Shown one piece after another: positions 58,219 to 64,000 of a DNA stretch of 64,000 nt (positions within the stretch are counted from its first letter, which is position 1; each line of letters opens with the position of its first letter). Origin of the DNA: SZUA-547 sp963669315. GTDB lineage: Bacteria > Pseudomonadota > Alphaproteobacteria > Rhodobacterales > Rhodobacteraceae. Position numbers and translations under genes: made by a program. The stretch is taken from positions 2,542,001 to 2,606,000 of the forward strand of contig OY770021.1 in NCBI GenBank assembly GCA_963669315.1, in the 5' to 3' direction. The notes beneath the pieces are model-generated. The model was not told where the DNA came from, searched no databases, and saw only the letters and a list, made by a program, of their open reading frames with translations.

Positions 58219-58746
58219 ATGGCTGAGCTGAGCTTCGCGGAATTCGAAGAATTGGCGGCGGCCCGTGGCGATGATCCTGCGCAGTGGCCCGATGAACTGC
58301 GCGAGGCGGCGGAGCGGTTGCTGGCGGGGCCCGACGCCGCGGCCGCGCGGGACGTACTGGATGCGATGCGGGAACTGGATGCGGTGTTGGATGATCTCGC
58401 GGAGGCGGAACGCGCCGCTCCAATATCCGATTTGCTAATGGCGCGCATTCTGGTTGACGCCTCGTCAATCACTGCCGAGCGAGCGGACTTTCCTCGGATC
58501 GCGCCGGACAGTCCCGGCGCATCGCGGTCCTGGCTGTCCGATCTGGTGGATATGTTCGGCGGTTGGCGCGCCGCTACGGCATCGGTTGCTGCGTGTGTGC
58601 TGGTGGGGCTGGGCCTTGGATTCGTAGCGCCGGACGATGCGGTGACGACCTTGGGCTTCGCGGATGCGGCTGACGAAGAAATCATCGCCGATCTGGGCTT
58701 GGTTGATGAGGAGCTTGCAAACGAAGTGTTTGGAGGGGCGGGATGA
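58219..58746 (+). CDS. Probable anti-sigma factor
   Basis: A 175-aa protein with a cytoplasmic N-terminus of about 115 residues (LSFAEFEELAAARGDDPAQWPDELR), one membrane span (117-136, WRAATASVAACVLVGLGLGF), and a short acidic periplasmic tail. The gene sits between the sigma factor and a periplasmic sensor, which is the classical position of a membrane-bound anti-sigma. I see no ZAS motif (HxxxCxxC), so it would belong to another class. The role is inferred from context. Confidence 0.7.
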   Translation: MAELSFAEFEELAAARGDDPAQWPDELREAAERLLAGPDAAAARDVLDAMRELDAVLDDLAEAERAAPISDLLMARILVDASSITAERADFPRIAPDSPGASRSWLSDLVDMFGGWRAATASVAACVLVGLGLGFVAPDDAVTTLGFADAADEEIIADLGLVDEELANEVFGGAG

Positions 58747-59249
58747 CACAGACCGAAAATAGCTCACCGGCCGCGCGCCGCGCGCCGCGATGGATGAAGA
58801 TCGTTCTCGGCGTTTCCCTGGCGTTTAACGTCCTGATCATTGCGGCGGTCGGCGGTCTGGCGATCCGTCATGGCGGGCCGCATGGCGGCGCGGGATTTCG
58901 GGATCTCCGCAGTTTTGCGCGCTTCGCGCCAGAGGAGCACAGGGACGAGGCCCGCGCAGTCCTGGAGCGCCATCAGGAGGATTATCGCGCGGGCCGTCAA
59001 CGTATTCGCGACGCGCGTCAGGAGGCTGCGGACATATTCAAGGCCGACCCGTACAACGAGGAGGCGCTGGAGAGCGCGCTTTCTGAAATCCGGGCGGCGA
59101 GCGGGGATATTCAGGCGCTTGCCCATGGCGCGATGGTCGAAATCGGCGCCGGTATGACGGCGGAGCAGCGCGCCGAGGTCATCGAGAAGCTCGGCAAGCG
59201 AAGCAGGCGGTGGCGAAAGCGCGATGGAGAGCGCGTTCGAGACGAATAG
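58743..59249 (+). CDS. Periplasmic heavy-metal-sensor-like protein (ZraP/Spy type)
   Basis: A 168-aa membrane-anchored protein: basic N-terminus, one span (18-40), then a helical domain (FRDLRSFARFAPEEHRDEAR, DARQEAADIFKADPYNEEALESA) and the final ELGM-like TAEQRAEVIEKLGKRSRRWRK. It resembles the CpxP/Spy/ZraP family of periplasmic sensors. It overlaps the anti-sigma stop by 4 nt (ATGA), so it belongs to the sigma operon and may report envelope or metal stress. Confidence 0.8.
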   Translation: MTQTENSSPAARRAPRWMKIVLGVSLAFNVLIIAAVGGLAIRHGGPHGGAGFRDLRSFARFAPEEHRDEARAVLERHQEDYRAGRQRIRDARQEAADIFKADPYNEEALESALSEIRAASGDIQALAHGAMVEIGAGMTAEQRAEVIEKLGKRSRRWRKRDGERVRDE

Positions 59250-59259
59250 CCTGCCCGGC

Positions 59260-60651
59260 TCAGGCGGCTTCGGCGAAGATGACCCGGTTGCGACCGCTGT
59301 TCTTCGCATCATAGAGCGCGGCGTCGGCGCGGGCGATCAGGCTGTCGGCGCTGTCGCTCTGCTGCAGACCAGCCACTCCGATGCTGACCGTGACCCGAAT
59401 TGGGATCGGCAGGGCCTTGTCTATGAAGCTGGGGGTTTCGATGGCCGCCCGAACCCGCTCCGCGACGATGGCCGAGGCCGACAACGGAGCTTCGGGCAAC
59501 GCCACGACGAATTCTTCGCCGCCCAGACGCGCCACCATGTCCAGCCCGCGGACATTCGCCGAGACCCGGCTCGCGAAGTCTTTCAGCACCGCGTCGCCGG
59601 CCGGGTGGCCGTATCGATCATTCACCGATTTGAACTGGTCTATGTCCAGCATCATCACGCTGAGCGCCGTTTTCGCCTCCGCCGCCCGGCGGATCATCGC
59701 GTCCAGATGGTTCATGGCGTAGCGGCGATTAAATACGCCGGTCAGACCGTCCACCGCCGCCATGCGCACAGTGTCGCGCATGCTGTCGCGCAACCGATCC
59801 GCATAGAATTTTCGGCGGAGTTGAGAGCGTAGCCGCACAGCCAGTTCATTCCAGTCCACCGGGCGCAGCAGATAATCCGCCGCGCCAAGATCGAGCGCCT
59901 GCGCCGCCGATCTGACATCGCCGGGGGCCGCCAATGCGACGATTGGACAGGCGCGAGATTCCGGGTTCGCCCGCAGTTGAGAGCAGAATCGCATCCCGTC
60001 GAAGTCGTCCGCATCGCTGGCGGTCAGTATGACGTCAGGCGAGAATGTCGCGACATGGTTCAGTGCGTCCCTCGGCGACGCGATGTCCGCCGAGATCGCC
60101 TCCACAACGATCTGGTCATCGGCGATACGCGCGCTGATGCGCGCTTTCGCTTCTGCGGCCGCTTGACGAGTCGCCTCGATCACGAGAATCGAACCGCCGC
60201 TGATCTCGACCGCCGCGGGTGAGCCGCCGAGGCCCAGTATCTCGCTTGTTTCATCGCGAAGGCGGAGCTCGTCCACCATCAGTTTCATGCGGGTCAGGCT
60301 GCGCAGGCGCGCAAAGAGGGCGAGATCGTCGACCGGTTTGGACAGGAAATCGTCAGCGCCAGCCTCCAGCCCGCGAATGCGGTCGTCGCTGTGATCCAGC
60401 GCCGTCACCATGACCACGGGGATATGTGAAAAATTCTGGTCGGATTTCAGGCGATTGCAGACCTCGAACCCGTCCATGCCGGGCATCATGACGTCAAGCA
60501 GCACAAGGTCGGGCGGCGCGTCCTCGATCATCTTCAGCGCCTCGGCACCGTCCGCTGCGCAGTCGACTTCGTAATAGGCGGCGTCCAGCTTCGCTTTCAG
60601 AATGGCGCGATTGGTCGCGACATCCTCGACGATGAGCACGCGGCCCGTCAC
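59260..60651 (-). CDS. pleD: PleD-like diguanylate cyclase response regulator
   Basis: A 463-aa protein that makes c-di-GMP. Two receiver domains: the first (1-120) has the phosphate-acceptor Asp in DLVLLDVMMPG; the second (about 150-275) reads VILTASDADDFDGM at that position, without the Asp, so it is a pseudo-receiver as in Caulobacter PleD. The GGDEF domain has ARLGGEEFVVAL and an inhibitory-site R-x-x-D (RGLD) 5 residues before it. Its start overlaps the divK-like stop by 4 nt. Together they form the conserved cell-cycle pair. Confidence 0.95.
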   Translation of the reverse strand: MTGRVLIVEDVATNRAILKAKLDAAYYEVDCAADGAEALKMIEDAPPDLVLLDVMMPGMDGFEVCNRLKSDQNFSHIPVVMVTALDHSDDRIRGLEAGADDFLSKPVDDLALFARLRSLTRMKLMVDELRLRDETSEILGLGGSPAAVEISGGSILVIEATRQAAAEAKARISARIADDQIVVEAISADIASPRDALNHVATFSPDVILTASDADDFDGMRFCSQLRANPESRACPIVALAAPGDVRSAAQALDLGAADYLLRPVDWNELAVRLRSQLRRKFYADRLRDSMRDTVRMAAVDGLTGVFNRRYAMNHLDAMIRRAAEAKTALSVMMLDIDQFKSVNDRYGHPAGDAVLKDFASRVSANVRGLDMVARLGGEEFVVALPEAPLSASAIVAERVRAAIETPSFIDKALPIPIRVTVSIGVAGLQQSDSADSLIARADAALYDAKNSGRNRVIFAEAA

Positions 60652-61100
60652 TGCGTCGCTCCCGCAAGAACCAGTTCGATTCGGAGCAACAGATCGGCGA
60701 TCGGCGCTGGTTTCTGTATGCAGTCAGCGCAGCCCGCCTCGCCCAATCGCGCGGCTTCAGCCTTTCCGGCGAAAGCGGATATCGCAATTATTCGGGGGGC
60801 TGGCGTCGCTTCTGAAATCGCGCGGGCGACCTCGACGCCGCCCAGTATCGGCAGTTGCACATCCAGCAGCACCAGATCAGGTTGGTTTTCGCGGCAGGCG
60901 GTCAGGCCTTCGGCCCCATTCTCCGCGCAGCGCACGTCATAACCTTTGGCCTGCAGCAGGTCGCGGAACAGCTTTCGGTTCATCGGATCGTCCTCGACAA
61001 TCAGGATCCGCCGCGCGCCAGCGACTGCCGCTATGTCGGGGCTGGACGCAAAAGCGGCGTCACTGGCGCTTGGATGCGAGTGGCTGACGTCGTAAAGCAT
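60648..61100 (-). CDS. divK: DivK-like single-domain response regulator
   Basis: A 150-aa protein with an N-terminal extension of about 25 residues and one receiver domain: acidic pocket VEDDPMNRKLF, acceptor Asp in DLVLLDVQLPIL, and Thr/Ser plus Lys in ISAFAGKAEAARLGEAGCADCIQKP. No output domain. Upstream of pleD with a 4-nt overlap, as in Caulobacter and relatives, so it is named divK from context. The start at 61100 has GGAGG 8 nt upstream. DivK relays cell-cycle signals to DivL/PleC-type kinases. Confidence 0.85.
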   Translation of the reverse strand: MLYDVSHSHPSASDAAFASSPDIAAVAGARRILIVEDDPMNRKLFRDLLQAKGYDVRCAENGAEGLTACRENQPDLVLLDVQLPILGGVEVARAISEATPAPRIIAISAFAGKAEAARLGEAGCADCIQKPAPIADLLLRIELVLAGATQ

Positions 61101-61216
61101 TGCTATCCCTCCCATCCCGGCGCGGGGCCGTTATCGGCCGGGGTGGAGATCAGGAGACGCGAAAGTCATTAACGAAATCCTAGCGAGTCATTAAAATTCT
61201 CGCCAAAGTAGAGCGG

Positions 61217-61504
61217 ATGCGCGACATGAACCAATCCCAAGCCGAAGCGTTGGCGATCGACGCGCTCAGCTGGCTTGCAGGCCAGCCGGAGGCGATGGGT
61301 CGGTTTCTGGCGAGTTCCGGCTCTGGTCCGGCCGAGTTGCGCAGCCGGGCGGCGGAGCCAGCGTTTCTGGGCTTTGTGATGGACTTCATGCTGTCCGAGG
61401 AGCCGCTGCTGATGGAGTTCTGCGCCGATCGCGGATTTCCGCCCGAAGCGCCCATGCGCGCCCGCGCTACTCTGCCCGGCGGCGATATTCCTCACTGGAC
61501 CTAA
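61217..61504 (+). CDS. DUF3572 protein
   Basis: A 95-aa soluble protein: SQAEALAIDALSWLAGQPE, RFLASSGSGPAELRSRAAEP, FLGFVMDFMLSEEPLL. This is the DUF3572 pattern. Alphaproteobacteria keep this gene divergent from divK-pleD, as here. Function unknown. ATG 61217 is chosen; an ATG three codons later is also possible. Confidence 0.9.
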   Translation: MRDMNQSQAEALAIDALSWLAGQPEAMGRFLASSGSGPAELRSRAAEPAFLGFVMDFMLSEEPLLMEFCADRGFPPEAPMRARATLPGGDIPHWT

Positions 61505-61545
61505 GCCGACTTGCCGACTCAGGCGCAGCGCCCGATATTCAGCCG

Positions 61546-63564
61546 ATGGCCCTGCCCCCCGGATTCATGGATGAGCTGCGCGACCGCGTGTCCCTGGCGG
61601 ATGTCGCCGGGCGCAAGGTCACGTGGGATCGAAAGAAGTCGAATCCGGCCAAGGGAGACTGGTGGGCGCCATGTCCGTTTCATCAGGAAAAGACGCCGTC
61701 ATTTCATGTCGACGACCGCAAGGGGTTCTACTACTGCTTCGGCTGCCATGCGAAAGGCGACGCGATCAGCTTCGTGACAGAGTTGGAGAATGTCTCGTTC
61801 ATTGAGGCCGTGAAGATCCTGGCTCAGGACGCCGGAATGACGATGCCCGAACAGGACCCCCGCGCGCAGGAGCGGGAGGAGGCGCGCGCAACACTCATTT
61901 CGGCGATGGAGGCGGCGGTCGGGTTCTTCCGCTTGAATCTCCGGTCAGCGAAAGGGCGCGAGACGCGGGAGTATATTCAGCGCCGCGGCCTGACGGACGA
62001 GACCGTGGAGCGGTTCGAACTCGGATACTCGCCGGATGCGCGCCATGCGTTGATCGAGGATCTGACGCAAAAGGGTATCGCCATCGATCTGCTGATCGAG
62101 GCCGGGCTGGTCATCAAGCCTGACGACGGCGGCAAACCCTTCGACCGGTTCCGCGGGCGGCTGATGTTCCCGATTCGCGACGCGCGCGGGCGCTGCATCG
62201 CCTTCGGCGCGCGGGCGATGGACCCGAATGCGCGGGCGAAATATCTGAACTCGCCGGAGACGCCGCTCTTTTCGAAATCCCGCACGCTCTATCATCAAGG
62301 CCCGGCGCGGGAGGCGGCGGGCAAGGCGGGGAGCCTGATCGCCGCCGAGGGCTATATGGACGTCATCGCGCTGGCGCAGGCCGGATTTAACCACGCGGTC
62401 GCGCCGCTGGGCACTGCCATCACCGAAGATCAGCTCAGGTTGATGTGGCGGATGACCGATGAGCCCGTGATCGCCCTGGACGGCGATACTGCGGGGCTGC
62501 GGGCGGCGATGAAGGCGATCGACGTTGCATCGCCGCTGTTGGAGGCTGGCAAGGGGCTGCGTTTTTGCCTGATGCCCGAAGGGCGCGACCCGGATGAGCT
62601 GATTCGATCCGGCGGGCCGGGCGCGATGCGGGCGGCGCTGGAAGCCTCAATCCCCATGGTCGATCTTTTGTGGCGGCGAGAGGTTGAGGGCAAGATATTC
62701 GACAGCCCGGAGCGCCGCGCTGCGTTGGACAAGAGCTTGAAAGAGGCGCTGGGTGGGATCGCCGACCCGCTGGTGCGTGAACATTATCGTGATGCGATCA
62801 GGGAAAAGCGGTCCGAGCTTTTCGCGCCGAAGCGCTCGTCTGGCGGCAAAGGCTATACGAGAGGGCAGGGAGGGCCGAAGCGGGGCCGCAAAAACTGGGG
62901 CGGGCCAAGTGGCGCAAGCGGCTGGCAGGCGCCAGTTCACGCGACCGCCGAGACCCGCAACTCGCTACTGGCGCGCGCCGGTGGTGGCGATACGGAGGCG
63001 CGAGGCCGGGAAAGCCTGATCCTCGCAACGCTTTTGTCGCACCCGGAACTTATCGAACGCTTCGATTCAGAAATATCGGCGCTTACGTTTCATTGCCGGG
63101 ATCTCAATGACATCCGACTGGCGGTTCTCTCAGCCGCTGGTGAAATCATCGCTGAAGGATCGGTTTTAGAAGCTGAAGCGCTTTCCAACATCGTCGCGGG
63201 GCAGGTCGGTGAGGATCCGCGCGCAGTCGTCTGGCGAAGCCCGTTGGTCCAGTCGATCCGGTTTTTGCGCGATGGCGCTTCGGTCGATACCGCCGAGCAG
63301 TCGCTGCGTGAGGAGGTGTCCCGGCATGCCGCCCAGATCGCGCGATTGATGGAGGCGAGCGACGCAGAGGCCGCCGCGCCGACCTCTGAAGACGACCATC
63401 TGACTGAACGTTTGCGCGCATCCCTTGAAGACTCGGAAGCTGCGAATAGATTGCCTGAAGACAAGTCGGATGCAGCGAAGAACAGCGCTTCCGAGTTGCA
63501 CCAGTGGATCGACGAACGCATATGGGAGAAGAAAACGAATCGGCGTGATTCGAATCGCGGGTGA
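61546..63564 (+). CDS. dnaG: DNA primase
   Basis: Makes the RNA primers for replication. The 672-aa protein has the CHC2 zinc finger (CPFHQEK, HVDDRKGFYYCFGCHAKGD), an RNA polymerase core, the Toprim motif EGYMDVIALAQAG with DGDTAGLRAA for metal binding, and a C-terminal helicase-binding domain. The section about 420-470 is Gly/Arg-rich and variable. It is 72 bp ahead of rpoD, as in the macromolecular-synthesis operon (without rpsU here). Confidence 0.97.
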   Translation: MALPPGFMDELRDRVSLADVAGRKVTWDRKKSNPAKGDWWAPCPFHQEKTPSFHVDDRKGFYYCFGCHAKGDAISFVTELENVSFIEAVKILAQDAGMTMPEQDPRAQEREEARATLISAMEAAVGFFRLNLRSAKGRETREYIQRRGLTDETVERFELGYSPDARHALIEDLTQKGIAIDLLIEAGLVIKPDDGGKPFDRFRGRLMFPIRDARGRCIAFGARAMDPNARAKYLNSPETPLFSKSRTLYHQGPAREAAGKAGSLIAAEGYMDVIALAQAGFNHAVAPLGTAITEDQLRLMWRMTDEPVIALDGDTAGLRAAMKAIDVASPLLEAGKGLRFCLMPEGRDPDELIRSGGPGAMRAALEASIPMVDLLWRREVEGKIFDSPERRAALDKSLKEALGGIADPLVREHYRDAIREKRSELFAPKRSSGGKGYTRGQGGPKRGRKNWGGPSGASGWQAPVHATAETRNSLLARAGGGDTEARGRESLILATLLSHPELIERFDSEISALTFHCRDLNDIRLAVLSAAGEIIAEGSVLEAEALSNIVAGQVGEDPRAVVWRSPLVQSIRFLRDGASVDTAEQSLREEVSRHAAQIARLMEASDAEAAAPTSEDDHLTERLRASLEDSEAANRLPEDKSDAAKNSASELHQWIDERIWEKKTNRRDSNRG

Positions 63565-63636
63565 TTCGTTTATATTGATTCGACCGATTCGGGGCGCGGA
63601 TTTCGCCAGTCCCGGCGGCAGATGATGGAGCGGCAC

Positions 63637-64000
63637 ATGGCGGCGAAGGACGTCGAAGAGACGACCGAAGCGGAATCCAGCGAAGGCGGCGGCGGTCCGC
63701 TTCTGGATATGAGCCAGGCGGCGGTCAGGAAGATGATCGCACAGGCCAAGGCGCGGGGCACGATCACCTATGACGAGCTGAACAAGGTTCTGCCGTCCGA
63801 TCAGGTCTCCTCCGAGCAGATCGAAGACGTGATGGCGCTTCTGTCTGAGATGGGCGTCAACGTCGTCGAGGCGGATGAGGCCGAAAGCGACGACGCCGAG
63901 AAAAAGGCGGGGGAAGAGAAAGCTTCAACCTCCAAAGAGGTCGCCACCACCTCCGGCAACGCGACCGAGGTCGATCGCACCGACGATCCCGTCCGCATGT
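63637..64000 (+). CDS. rpoD: RNA polymerase sigma factor RpoD (N-terminus only)
   Basis: The first 121 codons of the primary sigma factor; the rest is outside the window. The start at 63637 has GGAG about 6 nt upstream, preferred over an in-frame-looking ATG a little earlier. Region 1.1 is visible: VRKMIAQAKARGTITYDELNKVLP and IEDVMALLSEMGVNVVE, followed by an acidic/basic linker. It follows dnaG on the same strand. Confidence 0.93.
   Translation, partial: MAAKDVEETTEAESSEGGGGPLLDMSQAAVRKMIAQAKARGTITYDELNKVLPSDQVSSEQIEDVMALLSEMGVNVVEADEAESDDAEKKAGEEKASTSKEVATTSGNATEVDRTDDPVRM

Overview
The window is chromosomal DNA of a GC-rich alphaproteobacterium. Gene content and order point to the Rhodobacterales or a close relative: divK-pleD beside a DUF3572 gene, dnaG-rpoD, a CarD regulator, a Suv3-like helicase overlapping an S4-domain gene, a divergent tesA/ybbA-ybbP pair, cobT/cobS, a DUF1127 gene beside a LysR gene, and a DUF6280-like gene. 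This placement is inferred from gene families and was not tested by any search. No complete tRNA or rRNA gene and no CRISPR array were seen.

Layout. 1-1969 is the right end of an integrated element: a partial unknown gene, a P4-type tyrosine integrase, and a 23-nt tRNA or tmRNA 3'-end fragment that is probably the attachment site. 2089-18100 is mostly core metabolism: a truncated hemoglobin-adenylate cyclase pair, glutamate dehydrogenase, HrpB helicase, an acyltransferase, MeaB, an antiporter, L28, a copper-chaperone pair, a sirtuin, a phosphatase and LepA. 18101-23734 is the accessory heart of the window. It holds a low-GC HEPN-domain gene coupled to lepA, a palindromic repeat, a six-gene cluster of small proteins (two duplicated A/B pairs around a ParB-like protein, preceded by a DUF3303-like remnant), and three tiny single-span membrane proteins, plus a DUF6280-like gene with an attenuator-like leader.

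23833-30553 encodes mostly exported proteins: MepA endopeptidase, a phytase-like esterase, a subtilisin, a lipoprotein and an EF-hand protein. 30569-46837 is housekeeping: a LOG protein, dapD and dapE, cobT and cobS, carD, fdxA, an S4 protein, the helicase, a TPR protein, SCP2, a lipase-like hydrolase, hisN, an HTH regulator and typA. 47053-49852 has a quinone oxidoreductase, a second low-GC coupled gene followed by a second copy of the palindromic repeat, and LysR/DUF1127. 49904-64000 holds thpR, tesA/ybbA/ybbP, a BI-1 protein, L33, Nudix, DUF983, an EF-hand gene next to an ECF sigma operon, pleD-divK, DUF3572, dnaG and the start of rpoD.

Functional themes. cAMP and c-di-GMP signalling (cyclase, DivK-PleD), cobalamin use (CobT, CobS, MeaB), lysine and peptidoglycan precursor synthesis (DapD, DapE) and envelope stress (the sigma operon) are all represented. 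The best candidate for an undescribed system is the duplicated lysine-rich A/B cassette with its ParB-like protein at 19470-21346. The micro-membrane proteins next to it and the two repeat-marked insertion points behind lepA and the quinone oxidoreductase gene are the next most interesting.
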